Position numbers and translations under genes: made by a program
Assembly: GCA_902771445.1 (NCBI GenBank)
Contig: CACXXD010000012.1
Location: 1-33,208, forward strand
DNA from: an uncultured Prevotellaceae bacterium
GTDB lineage: Bacteria > Bacteroidota > Bacteroidia > Bacteroidales > Bacteroidaceae
Reading direction: 5' to 3'
Length of the DNA: 33,208 nucleotides
Notes under the pieces: model-generated
Databases searched by the model: none
Seen by the model: the letters and a program-made list of their open reading frames with translations, nothing else
Told to the model about the DNA's origin: nothing
Shown here: positions 24,299 through 32,643 of the stretch, in pieces
How positions within the stretch are numbered: position 1 is the first letter of the stretch
Layout of the letters: each line of letters opens with the position of its first letter

Positions 24299-27205
24299 TT
24301 AGTATACCACCTTCTTCACCACCACGGTGCCGTCGCTCTGGCGCTGCTGCATCAGCACCACACCCTTCTTCTGGCCGTTCTGGCGCTGCTGGCCGCTCAG
24401 GTCGAAGTAGCGGGTCTCAACGGGCATGGTCACGGTGGTCTGGCTGATGCCTGCCGGCTGCTCGTCGTCGGCCAGTTCCTCTATGTGCTGGAAGTTCTTC
24501 CAGGTGGAAGCGGCCTCGTAGACAGCCTTGCAGCCTGTGGGTACATAGAGCGTGCTGTTCTGATAGACATCGGCATCGAACACGTCGTCGGCCTTGCAAG
24601 CAGGAGGCGTGACGGCACGCACACGCAGGCTCTTCAGGCCCGACTTCGAGAAGCACAGCTTGTTGATGGTCTTCAGGGATGCGGGCAGGTCGATGTAGCT
24701 CAGACTCTCACAGCGGATGAACGACGAGTGGCCCAGCTCCGTCACGGTCTGCGGAACATTGATCTTGCGCAGGCCGCGGCAACCGGCAAACGTGAATCGG
24801 TCGATGAGTGTCAAGCCCTCGGGCAGTTCCACCTCGGTGATGCCTGCACAATCGTAGAAAGCCAGGAAGCCCGTGGCGGTCACGTCGCTGGGGAACACCA
24901 CCTTGCCGCTCACTTCCTCGCCGTTGACGAAGAGATGACGCGTGTAGTTGTTGGAAGTGTAGAGCGGGTTGCTCAGCTGATTGACGAAGGTGGTGTGGCA
25001 CCAGTCGGCCACATCCTTTACATAGACATTGGTGATGTTGTCGCAACCCACGAATGCGTCCTTATAGATGGTCATACTGTTGCCGAAGCTGACATCTGTC
25101 AGCGCCGTGCAGTTCTTGAAGGCCAGAGTGTTCACTTTTTCCACGTTTTCACCGATGTGCACCGAAGTCATCTTGCTCTGTCCCTGGAAAGCCGAGTTGC
25201 CAATCAAGGCCACCTTGTAGGTCGTGCCTTTGTTCTCAACGGTGGCAGGTATCACCACTTCGCCCACATAGTGATCGGCTGGAACATTCGTGCTACTCAC
25301 CTCGACCGTTTGATTGTCGAACGATGTAATCCTATAATAGATGTTGCCAGCCGTGAAATACTCTGGGTCATCTACGACGATGGTGGTATCGCCCAGCTCA
25401 GTGAAGCGGAAGTATGCATCTGAGGTGACAACTGCCAGTTTGTAAGTGCCGTATCGCTTCAGTACAAACGAGAAGTCCTTCGTGATGGTTTCGTTGTGGC
25501 CCACTTCGAAGTGCTCGCCACAAACAGGTTCGTCGTCGACCACGAAGATGAGCGCATCGTGCTGTTGCGTTCCGCGGTTATGCAGGGTCACTCTGATGTC
25601 AAAGTCCTTGTTCCTGACGGGCTTTTCGGTCACTACTTCGAACGACACCTGATAGTCGGGATAGGGCGATGTGAGCGCGGCAGTGCCGCCCGACAGCACC
25701 ACGTCAATCTTCTGGGTGTCGGCGTTCTTGTTCAGCTGCCAGTCGGTGTCGCCCACCACGCGGTTGATGCCCTTGATGGTGTAGTTGCCGTCGGGCTGGT
25801 TCTTGCCAAACTGCACGTTGAAGGTTCTGCTCTTCTGATAATTGTAGAGCAACGTGACTTTCTCGCCGACGAAGACGTCGACCAGCTCGCCCTGCTCGTT
25901 GAACAGTCCCAGTGCGTTCTCCACCTCATATTCCTTGACATGTCTGTTGTAGACGTTGAGGTAGATGCTGGCCGTGAAGGTTCCGTCGGACTGGCGCACC
26001 ACGTTGGCGGTGCCGCCGCTGCTCATTCTGTTGGCATAGATTCGCGAGGTGATCAGCATGCACGATGGGATGCGCTCGCCAGTGGAGGGCTGCAAGCCCA
26101 GAATGGCTTCCTGGAAGATGCTGTAGCCGTCGTCGGTGGTACTGGCACCTGCGCCCGAGTTGTCGCCGGGGTTCAGCAGTGACAGCAGGAAATAGCTGCC
26201 TTGCAGCATGCCGTTCCAGCCCCAGTTGACGTGGAACATGTCATTTTTGTCGTATCCATCGATGACGAACGCATGGCCGCCGCCTATCGAGTAGCCCATG
26301 TAGAGCACAGGACGATTGGCTGCGAGTTCGGCATAGATCAGGTCGTTCCACTCGTCGAACGTATATTCCGTACGGTCGGCCCAGTCCATGTTCTCGTCGT
26401 AGTCAAAGTACTTGTAGAGTGCATAGACGAGGTCGGAGCTCTGTGCTCCGCTGCCCTCGCTGGTGAAGTCCATCTTTGAGGCGCAGGCCACGGCATTGGT
26501 CAGCTTGGCCACGGCCTCCTTCTGATCGCTGGTGGAAAAGACCGTGTAGTAGTCAATCATCTTGTCCCACTCAATTTCGAAGGGCTGTATGGCTGGCACC
26601 GTCATGCGCAGTGTCTCAGTGCGGTAGGCAGGAATGGTGGCCGCCGTCTTGGCCGGATACTTATGGTATTTCATCACCTGGGCCGCAGCCGTGGCGATGC
26701 ATCCCACAAGCGAGCGCTGGTTGGTGTGCGTGTCTATCGGCGACTGGTCGTTGAAGGGCGAATTCTGTCCCCAGAGGGTGGTCAGCATCGGTGCGATGCG
26801 TGCACGCTCAATGCTCGACACGCGGGCGGCAGGCACCTTGTCGAGATGGGCAATCTGCCTGTCGTATTCGTCGAACCAATAGCGGACGTTGTCGGGCAGC
26901 TGGTCGTAGTCGAAGCTGCCTTGCGTAGAGTAGCCGATGATGGCAGGCGTGCGGTCGTCGCCGCTCACCATGACGAAGCCGTCGTCCTCGCCCACATTGA
27001 ACACATAGTAGTGCTGCTGTTCGGTCGATGCTTCGCGCAGAGCCTTCGGCTGAGGGGCCAGTCGCAGCCTGGCACCACCGGCCGTGGCATGCTGTTTGTT
27101 CAGGAATTGCTCAGCCTGTCGGAGCGCGGCATCACGCGAGACGGGACCTGCCCATGCGGTATTGAATGCCAGGGCGAGCAACGAAAGTAATAATGATTTC
27201 TTCAT
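24299..27205 (-). CDS. C10 (streptopain-like) cysteine peptidase with leucine-rich repeats
   Basis: This 968-residue secreted protease starts with a signal peptide (cleavage after AFNTAWA, residue 19). Residues about 20-140 are a Spi-like propeptide. The C10 catalytic domain follows, with Cys169 in SLVGCIATAAAQVM, His311 in GGGHAFVIDGYD and NWGWNG at about 327. A beta-sandwich middle region precedes BspA-type leucine-rich repeats (about 660-890: GNSAFQGQSKMTSVHIG, YDCAGITEVELPEGL and similar units). The tail YFDLSGQQRQNGQKKG ... VVVKKVVY looks like a type 9 secretion signal. The open frame reaches 27283, but the ATG at 27205 begins the signal peptide and lies after the promoter. Confidence 0.9.
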   Translation of the reverse strand: MKKSLLLSLLALAFNTAWAGPVSRDAALRQAEQFLNKQHATAGGARLRLAPQPKALREASTEQQHYYVFNVGEDDGFVMVSGDDRTPAIIGYSTQGSFDYDQLPDNVRYWFDEYDRQIAHLDKVPAARVSSIERARIAPMLTTLWGQNSPFNDQSPIDTHTNQRSLVGCIATAAAQVMKYHKYPAKTAATIPAYRTETLRMTVPAIQPFEIEWDKMIDYYTVFSTSDQKEAVAKLTNAVACASKMDFTSEGSGAQSSDLVYALYKYFDYDENMDWADRTEYTFDEWNDLIYAELAANRPVLYMGYSIGGGHAFVIDGYDKNDMFHVNWGWNGMLQGSYFLLSLLNPGDNSGAGASTTDDGYSIFQEAILGLQPSTGERIPSCMLITSRIYANRMSSGGTANVVRQSDGTFTASIYLNVYNRHVKEYEVENALGLFNEQGELVDVFVGEKVTLLYNYQKSRTFNVQFGKNQPDGNYTIKGINRVVGDTDWQLNKNADTQKIDVVLSGGTAALTSPYPDYQVSFEVVTEKPVRNKDFDIRVTLHNRGTQQHDALIFVVDDEPVCGEHFEVGHNETITKDFSFVLKRYGTYKLAVVTSDAYFRFTELGDTTIVVDDPEYFTAGNIYYRITSFDNQTVEVSSTNVPADHYVGEVVIPATVENKGTTYKVALIGNSAFQGQSKMTSVHIGENVEKVNTLAFKNCTALTDVSFGNSMTIYKDAFVGCDNITNVYVKDVADWCHTTFVNQLSNPLYTSNNYTRHLFVNGEEVSGKVVFPSDVTATGFLAFYDCAGITEVELPEGLTLIDRFTFAGCRGLRKINVPQTVTELGHSSFIRCESLSYIDLPASLKTINKLCFSKSGLKSLRVRAVTPPACKADDVFDADVYQNSTLYVPTGCKAVYEAASTWKNFQHIEELADDEQPAGISQTTVTMPVETRYFDLSGQQRQNGQKKGVVLMQQRQSDGTVVVKKVVY

Positions 27206-27244
27206 CGAAAATAATAGTTTATGCATAAATAATCTTTTCGGTTG

Positions 27245-27252
27245 CAAAAATA
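27245..27252 (-). promoter_or_regulatory. Promoter -7 box for the C10 peptidase gene
   Basis: Minus-strand TATTTTTG matches TAnnTTTG, 39 bp before the start codon at 27205. Confidence 0.55.
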
Positions 27253-27356
27253 CAAAAAGAAAACCATAATCATTTATATACAAATCATCTTTAGTACTTT
27301 TTTACTAAAAATGTCATTGTTTATGCAATTACTGTCTGTATCTCAGAACTTTTCAT

Positions 27357-27364
27357 TAACTTTG
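27357..27364 (+). promoter_or_regulatory. Promoter -7 box for the S46 peptidase gene
   Basis: TAACTTTG matches TAnnTTTG, with a leader of about 70 nt before the ATG at 27442. The shared 27206-27441 gap holds only these two divergent promoters and AT-rich DNA. Confidence 0.6.
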
Positions 27365-27441
27365 CAGCACTTTTTTCTTCATTCATGAATAATCTGAGTT
27401 ACAGATATGACTTCCATCATATAACATTATAATATTGTCAA

Positions 27442-29538
27442 ATGAAAAAACTAATTATTTCTCTTCTGACCCTCGCTGCCACGCAGACGATGTCTGCCGA
27501 CGAGGGCATGTGGACACTCTACAACCTGCCGCAGGCTGTCTACGAGACCATGAAAACGGAGGGCTACCAACTGCCCTACGAGAAACTCTATCAGGCCGAC
27601 GATGCCATCATGAAGTCGGTGGTCAACTTCTCGGGCTATTGCTCGGGCGTGGTGGTATCGCCCGACGGTCTTGTCTTCACCAACCACCACTGCGGCTTCG
27701 AGGCCATTCGCAGCCACTCCACCGTGGAGCACGACTACATGCTCAATGGCTTCTACGCCAAGACCTTCGAGGAGGAACTGCCCAACAAGGACATGTTCGT
27801 CTCGTTCATGGTGGAACAGAAGGACGTCACCGAACAGATCATGGCGATGGGCATCGAGAAGATGACGGGCAAACGGCGCGGCGAACTGCTCGACTCGCTG
27901 GAGAATGCCTGGTCGAAGGACGTGAAGGCGAAGGACTCCACGTTGCGGCTGGAGCTGAAGCCTTTCTATGAGGGCAACCGCTACTATGCCACGACCTACC
28001 GCGACTTCCGCGACCTGCGTCTGGTGTTTGCCATCCCCAAGTCGATGGGCAAGTTCGGCGGCGAGACCGACAACTGGATGTGGCCCCGACAGACGTGCGA
28101 CTTCTCGGTGTTCCGCATCTATGCCGACCCGAAGACCAACGGCCCTGCCGACTACTCCAAGGACAACGTGCCTTACCACCCGCAGCACTGGGCTCGCGTG
28201 TCGATGGACGGCTATCAGGAGGGCTCGTTCTCGATGACGATGGGCTATCCGGGCAGCACCAGCCGCTACCTCTCCAGCTACGGCATAGAGGAGCGCTATG
28301 CCGAGAATGCCATCCGTGCACAGGTGCGCGGCGTGAAGCAGGAGGTGATGAAGCGTCACATGGATGCCTCCGAGGCCGTGCGCATCAAGTACGACTCTAA
28401 GTATGCCCACAGCTCCAACTACTGGAAAAACAGCATCGGCATGAACAAATGTATCGATTCCATCGGACTCATTCAGCAGAAACAGCGCTTCGAACAGCAG
28501 TTGCAGGCTTGGATGGACTCAACGGGCCACTTCAAGGGTCAGCTCGACTTTCAGCAGATGGCACGGCTCTACAAGCAGCGCCTGCACCTGAGCAAGGTCT
28601 ACATGAACTGGATGGAGTCGTTCGCCCGCAACGAGGAGCTGACCGTGCGTGCGCTTCGTGCGGAGCGCACTGAGAAGAAGGACAAGAAAGAGAGATGGTA
28701 CGTGGAGTTTGAGGACAACCGCGAGACCTTCGACCTGGCTACCGACAAGGACATCCTCGTGGCCATGCTGAAGAACTATCGCGAGCACGTGACCGACACG
28801 CGCTATCTGCCTGCCTTCTATCAGACCATCGACACGGAGTTCGGCGGCAGCTACGAGCGTTTCGTTGAGAAGCTCTACAAGAAGTCGAAGCTGATGAAGA
28901 ACAACAAGCGGCTCTACAAGGCGAAGAAGTCGTATGGCAAGGACATGGGTGTCGTCTACGGGCGCGAAGTCTACAAGGTGTTCACGGACCTGAAAGAGCA
29001 GTTCGCCAAGGTGCGCGACTCCATCGACTATCAGGAGCGGGTGCTCTGTGCGGCCAAGCTGCGCATGGAGGAGGATCTGCCCCACTACAGCGATGCCAAC
29101 TTCACCATGCGTCTGAGCTACGGACAGGTGCGCGAGTATAAGATTGGCGGCTGGAACTCCGGCTACTACACGGCTGCTCCCAGCATGCACAAGAAGATGC
29201 TGAAGGGCGACAAGATCGAGGACTATCGCGTGGAGCCTGTCATGAAGGAGCTGATGGGTGCCAGCAACTTTGCTCCCTACGCCGACCCGAAGACGGGCGA
29301 GATGCAACTGTGTTTCCTCACCACCAACGACATCACGGGCGGCAACAGCGGTTCACCCATGTTCGACGGACAGAACCGCCTCATCGGTCTGGCCTTCGAC
29401 GGCAACTGGGATTCGCTCTCCAGCGACATCTTCTTCGATTCCCAACTGGCCCGTTGCATCGGTGTCGACATCCGCTACGTCCTCTTCATGATGGACAAAT
29501 GGGGACATGCCGACCGCCTGCTGAAAGAAATCAAGTGA
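27442..29538 (+). CDS. S46 family dipeptidyl-peptidase, DPP7-like
   Basis: This 698-residue periplasmic serine exopeptidase removes dipeptides from peptide N-termini, feeding amino-acid catabolism. The signal peptide ends near ATQTMSA. TNHHCG (His82/83), an Asp in ETDNWMWPRQTCDF and Ser636 in TGGNSGSP make the chymotrypsin-like triad. Gly654 in LAFDGNW lies 18 residues after the Ser. In Asp/Glu-specific DPP11 enzymes an Arg stands 18 residues after the Ser, so Gly here argues for DPP7-type preference for hydrophobic or aliphatic P1 residues. Length is normal. It is a single-gene transcript with its own promoter and terminator. Confidence 0.93.
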   Translation: MKKLIISLLTLAATQTMSADEGMWTLYNLPQAVYETMKTEGYQLPYEKLYQADDAIMKSVVNFSGYCSGVVVSPDGLVFTNHHCGFEAIRSHSTVEHDYMLNGFYAKTFEEELPNKDMFVSFMVEQKDVTEQIMAMGIEKMTGKRRGELLDSLENAWSKDVKAKDSTLRLELKPFYEGNRYYATTYRDFRDLRLVFAIPKSMGKFGGETDNWMWPRQTCDFSVFRIYADPKTNGPADYSKDNVPYHPQHWARVSMDGYQEGSFSMTMGYPGSTSRYLSSYGIEERYAENAIRAQVRGVKQEVMKRHMDASEAVRIKYDSKYAHSSNYWKNSIGMNKCIDSIGLIQQKQRFEQQLQAWMDSTGHFKGQLDFQQMARLYKQRLHLSKVYMNWMESFARNEELTVRALRAERTEKKDKKERWYVEFEDNRETFDLATDKDILVAMLKNYREHVTDTRYLPAFYQTIDTEFGGSYERFVEKLYKKSKLMKNNKRLYKAKKSYGKDMGVVYGREVYKVFTDLKEQFAKVRDSIDYQERVLCAAKLRMEEDLPHYSDANFTMRLSYGQVREYKIGGWNSGYYTAAPSMHKKMLKGDKIEDYRVEPVMKELMGASNFAPYADPKTGEMQLCFLTTNDITGGNSGSPMFDGQNRLIGLAFDGNWDSLSSDIFFDSQLARCIGVDIRYVLFMMDKWGHADRLLKEIK

Positions 29539-29562
29539 ATTGAGAATTGAGAGTTGAGAATT

Positions 29563-29608
29563 GAGAATTATGATTAGCTCTGCTATGAGAGGGCTAATCA
29601 TAATTCTC
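29563..29608 (+). terminator. Hairpin terminator after the S46 peptidase
   Basis: A perfect 16-bp stem (gagaattatgattagc with gctaatcataattctc, 14-nt loop) is followed by TTCTTTATT. It is preceded by a short direct repeat of TTGAGAA units at 29539-29568. Confidence 0.8.
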
Positions 29609-29619
29609 TTCTTTATTAA

Positions 29620-29838
29620 CTATTTCACCATGACTTTCCGCACACTACCGTCATCCGACTTGACAATGTTCAGACCCTGCTGAACAGATGGGAGACGCTT
29701 GCCGTTAGCATCATAGATTTCCGATTGGCTCAGCATCTGCAACAGAGACTTAGGAGCATCCTTCACCTCCTTAATGCGAGTAGAAGATGACTTGTCAATG
29801 AGATACATACAACGAATATTCCCTGAAGTGAAAAACAA
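29620..29838 (-). pseudogene. C-terminal sorting-tail fragment of a lost secreted protein
   Basis: The minus-strand frame of about 72 codons (no ATG at its head; a TGA lies just upstream) ends SEIYDANGKRLPSVQQGLNIV ... VRKVMVK. Y-D-x-x-G-[KR]-R-L followed by K/Q-G-[IL]-[NY]-I-V and a basic end is the Prevotella-type C-terminal tail also seen, in variant form, on the glycoside hydrolase and C10 peptidase in this window. The body of the protein is missing. Frame continuity stops at about 29838, next to a different gene fragment. It is therefore a remnant and not a small gene. Confidence 0.7.
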
Positions 29839-29840
29839 AT

Positions 29841-30023
29841 GTCACGATACCCCTTGATGTTCATGGGCTGCTTGGCAAGGCTCCTGTTCCAAAGACGCGA
29901 ATGATGGGCGATGATGTTTCGCAGAACGGATATTGCCTCTAACCAACTTGATAGTTCCTTTGCAGAATATAGTTCTATAAAAGGTGACCCGCCAGCAGTT
30001 CTACGGGATGCCGACGGGTTCTG
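29841..30023 (-). pseudogene. Abi_2 (AbiD/AbiF-type) abortive-infection gene remnant, HEPN motif
   Basis: On the minus strand, between a TAA at 30026-30024 and about 29841, the frame encodes LSSWLEAISVLRNIIAHHSR and then LWNRSLAKQPMNIKG. This matches the C-terminal core of Abi_2 family proteins, in which R-N-x-x-A-H-H-x-R-L-W-N is the strongest signature and forms the HEPN RNase motif (R-x4-H type). Abi_2 proteins are about 300 residues; here only about 50 recognisable residues remain, with stops upstream and no start codon. The frame runs on at its 3' side into the sorting-tail fragment in another phase. Confidence 0.72.
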
Positions 30024-30464
30024 TTATCGTTTGATTCGGACTGTCTATCCGAGAATATTCATGTTTTCTGCAGCAAATATAATGCATTTTCACGAATTAT
30101 GCAACTTTTTCGAAGTTTTTCTTTCAAAACGAGGTTAAATTGCTAAAAAAATCGTAATTTTGTAGCCGTTCTTTAGCCAATGCCGAAGTCCTTAGCCTGA
30201 ATTATTCATAGCCCATCACTATTCCACAGCCTCTGCTTGTTTTGTCGGCAAAACTTGCAGATGTAATCCCCATATCTTTCAGAATCGCACTCCATTCTGT
30301 CCCGTTTCACCCTCTCAGCAGGCTTCCATGACAGCAAAAGCAGCAAATTTCCCAATTACTCCCATAGCGGAGGCCTTGCTGCTCTGCAAAGCCTTGTCTT
30401 GACAGGATAAAGTGTGAGAGAAATATGCCTTATGCAGCTGTCAGCGCCGCCATGATTTCCTGTT
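30024..30464. other. Gene-poor stretch with two promoter-like boxes
   Basis: No gene is supported here. A minus-strand -7 match (TATATTTG, 30081-30074) could once have served the Abi_2 gene. A plus-strand match (TAATTTTG, 30155-30162) has no plus-strand gene after it. On the minus strand, 30443-30315 has an ATG-less open stretch reading YFSHTLSCQDKALQSSKASA and ending in AAFAVMEAC. I cannot assign it; it may be a fragment or a dispersed repeat. Confidence 0.4.
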
Positions 30465-30770
30465 TCATCGGATTGTCCCTTTGGAACTTGAAAGTAAAGG
30501 CACGATGTTTAGTTTGCCTTCGCCGGAAGTTTTTATGGAACCTTCTATTTTTGTCGATTCCTCTTGCGTTAGAGCTACTGCAATATCAAACTCCACTTTG
30601 ACATGGTTCTTCGTTCCCTTTTTATCTTCCAAAACGGAAAAAAGAACGCCTTCACCAGCCACATTGGTCGTAGGAATATAAGCGCCTTTGGATTTCAACT
30701 CATTATTAGCAGATGTTACACCATCCACAATTTGAAGTAGAGCTTCTTTTATAAAGTCCTTAATCTCCAT
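30465..30770 (-). CDS. Small Trypco2-like protein (101 residues)
   Basis: This begins MEIKDFIKEALLQIVDGVTSA, a helix like the first half of Trypco2-type small proteins. A glycine/serine-rich segment and the strand HVKVEFDIAVAL follow. Such proteins are predicted accessory parts of bacterial conflict systems; no biochemical role is established. It is the last gene of the AT-rich operon, 11 bp after the nuclease fusion gene. Relatives as I remember them end with one more hydrophobic strand; this one stops abruptly at SSSKGTIR, so its 3' end may have been lost. The family assignment is by resemblance only. Confidence 0.55.
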   Translation of the reverse strand: MEIKDFIKEALLQIVDGVTSANNELKSKGAYIPTTNVAGEGVLFSVLEDKKGTKNHVKVEFDIAVALTQEESTKIEGSIKTSGEGKLNIVPLLSSSKGTIR

Positions 30771-30781
30771 TGTCGATTCTT

Positions 30782-31960
30782 TTAGAAAGGTATATTATGT
30801 TCCTTGCAATATCTCTCCTGTTCTTCGTCCGATTCAAAGATTTTGTCGCAAGTAGATTCAAAAGAGTCTTTAGCTTCCTTGATATACTTCTCTGGGGCAT
30901 TAAGCACTTTCGAGATTTTGTCAATGAAGGTGCAGAAATCACGGTTCAGGTTGTTCAACTTCTCTATTGTGTTATAGTCAAGAGCTTTTTCACGTGCAGG
31001 ATAAAGAATTGTCCAATTGCCATCTTGCATTTGTATGATACCTATGCCATAAGCATTATTCAGTCGCTCCATTTCCTCGTCAAGTCCGTCGTTAATTTCA
31101 AAGGCAACCAGATAGCCGAAGTTTGCCCAGTTGGAATTAGATAGAGCTTGGAAATAGTATTGTTTCAACTGATAATCTGATTCTATTTTCCTTTTCAGTT
31201 CGTAGGAATACAGATGTACAGTTTCTTTTGGCTCTGTGGCTTTAAGTAATGACAATGTGGCATCGTTCTTGAATTCCTCAAACTGTACGCCAACAATATC
31301 GGGATGCACCCACTTCTGTGCAGAGTCTACCCTTGATGATGATTTCTCATGGAAGATGGTTTTTGCATAAATGCTGCGAATGCGAAGATAACTACAGAAC
31401 AATTTATGAAGTGACCGCTCGTCAAAACTCTTTGCTGGCTCTGGTTCCTGTTTCTTTTCAATTGTCACCACTGCTACAGAGCCATTAATCAGTGATTCAA
31501 TTTCTTCTTCATAGCGAGTAATGTCGCAACAAGTACCTATTGAACCTGTTGAGTTTTTCAGTTTCTGCGACATACTCTTGCGTGGAATAACCTTTTCTTT
31601 CCATTCCACTTTGCGACGATGTGGAAGGTCGGTATTTGGGACATAGTAATAATCGCCTGCTATTGTGCCGACATAATAAGTGCCTTCGCCCGACGGACAC
31701 AATACGACATCGCCAATCTGCAACCCTTTCGCTATCGTCCACAAGAAACCACAGGCTACACCTGCAGCCGTATTGCTTTTGCCTGGATTGTTTTCAAGCC
31801 AAAGCGGAATAGTTTCTTCATTGAACTGCCGCCAGTTTTCAGGAAGTGAACCTGAAAGGTCTTTCTTTATATCAAAGTTCGCTCCGATATATCCTTCTTC
31901 ACGGCACATCTTGGCGAAACGACCAGCACGGCCTAACATGATGCGATTATACTTCTTCAT
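30782..31960 (-). CDS. Modified-DNA reader-like domain fused to PD-(D/E)XK nuclease
   Basis: This 392-residue protein has two parts. Residues about 20-160 (IPLWLENNPG, GLQIGDVVLCPSGEGTYYVG, GDYYYVPN, LPHRRKVEW) resemble PUA/EVE-like modules that precede nucleases in modification-dependent restriction systems. Residues about 180-330 match the COG2958/HrgA-type restriction-endonuclease-like domain: FHEKSS (E205), WVHPDIVGV (D221) and YSYELKRKI (E254-x-K256) form a plausible PD-(D/E)XK active site, and QALSNSNWANFGYLVA is a family hallmark. A charged helical tail follows. It lies 11 bp from genes on each side. It probably cleaves DNA that carries, or lacks, a particular base modification; this is inference. 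Confidence 0.75.
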   Translation of the reverse strand: MKKYNRIMLGRAGRFAKMCREEGYIGANFDIKKDLSGSLPENWRQFNEETIPLWLENNPGKSNTAAGVACGFLWTIAKGLQIGDVVLCPSGEGTYYVGTIAGDYYYVPNTDLPHRRKVEWKEKVIPRKSMSQKLKNSTGSIGTCCDITRYEEEIESLINGSVAVVTIEKKQEPEPAKSFDERSLHKLFCSYLRIRSIYAKTIFHEKSSSRVDSAQKWVHPDIVGVQFEEFKNDATLSLLKATEPKETVHLYSYELKRKIESDYQLKQYYFQALSNSNWANFGYLVAFEINDGLDEEMERLNNAYGIGIIQMQDGNWTILYPAREKALDYNTIEKLNNLNRDFCTFIDKISKVLNAPEKYIKEAKDSFESTCDKIFESDEEQERYCKEHNIPF

Positions 31961-31971
31961 ACTTATTCAAT

Positions 31972-32643
31972 CTATGATAAACCTTTGGTAATAAAATGGA
32001 GGAAATTATTTCCAGTAATATTCCTTTTATATAAAAAAACTCCTTCAGGATGTCGAAGTTTGATATTTCCGAACCTCTTATGACTTTTTTCATATTCCAC
32101 TGCACTAATTTTGTCTAACAAACCTAAGGAATATAATTGTGAAAGGTGTACTATTATATCTTCCTCGCTAAATTTGTTTCCTATTATTTCTGCAATTTTC
32201 TTCTCGTGACATTCGTGCTCTGCATGATTAAGAATGTATATGCTCAAATAATCTAACTGTTCAATATAGTTTAAATAAATCTGCTTGTTACTACAATTTA
32301 AACTACTGGGGTGGATACTTGCTGCCAAGAAAGTCGCATATAATTTTCTTTTATTTGTCTTAATTTCATCTTTGACTTTCTGGAGAATTGGTAAAACTTC
32401 CTCTTTAAATGTAAACTCGTCAATTTGAAACTTTATAGTAGATCCCTCTTCTAAACGATTAACTCTTTCATGCAAATCGTTCACGAAATCTATTATATTG
32501 TTCATTTGGAATGTATTTAATGAGTCAAAAAAACTATTTACTATTAAAGCCACTGGGTTGGGATCAATTACTAGTTTTACCAGTAGTTGACAAGCACGTT
32601 CTAACTGTGTTGTCTTTCTTAAAGATTTATTCACCATATTCAT
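31972..32643 (-). CDS. Unrecognised helical protein (223 residues)
   Basis: I do not recognise this gene. The sequence is mostly alpha-helical: a hydrophobic helix at about residues 15-45, then NIIDFVNDLHERVNRLEE, a long helix EEVLPILQKVKDEIKTNKRK, and a C-terminal part (HECHEKKIAEII ... LSQLYSLGLLDK) that could be a winged helix. The general plan resembles helical accessory proteins found beside defence genes, but I cannot name a family. Its ATG overlaps the stop of the upstream HNH gene by 4 nt (ATGA), and the downstream gene follows after 11 bp, so it is part of the same operon. The DNA is strikingly AT-rich compared with the rest of the window. Confidence 0.7.
   Translation of the reverse strand: MNMVNKSLRKTTQLERACQLLVKLVIDPNPVALIVNSFFDSLNTFQMNNIIDFVNDLHERVNRLEEGSTIKFQIDEFTFKEEVLPILQKVKDEIKTNKRKLYATFLAASIHPSSLNCSNKQIYLNYIEQLDYLSIYILNHAEHECHEKKIAEIIGNKFSEEDIIVHLSQLYSLGLLDKISAVEYEKSHKRFGNIKLRHPEGVFLYKRNITGNNFLHFITKGLS

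Noticed and set aside
27206..27283. Longer C10 peptidase start at 27283
   Set aside because: It lies upstream of the -7 box and would put 26 residues before a normal signal peptide.
29911..30138. Plus-strand open frame of 75 codons in the gene-poor region
   Set aside because: It lies antisense to the Abi_2 remnant, which has clear family motifs, and its own translation shows none.
30430..30468. 12-codon frame (MKQEIMAALTAA) overlapping the stop of the small operon protein
   Set aside because: It is too short to support as a gene; the ATGA overlap may be chance or part of a joined fragment.
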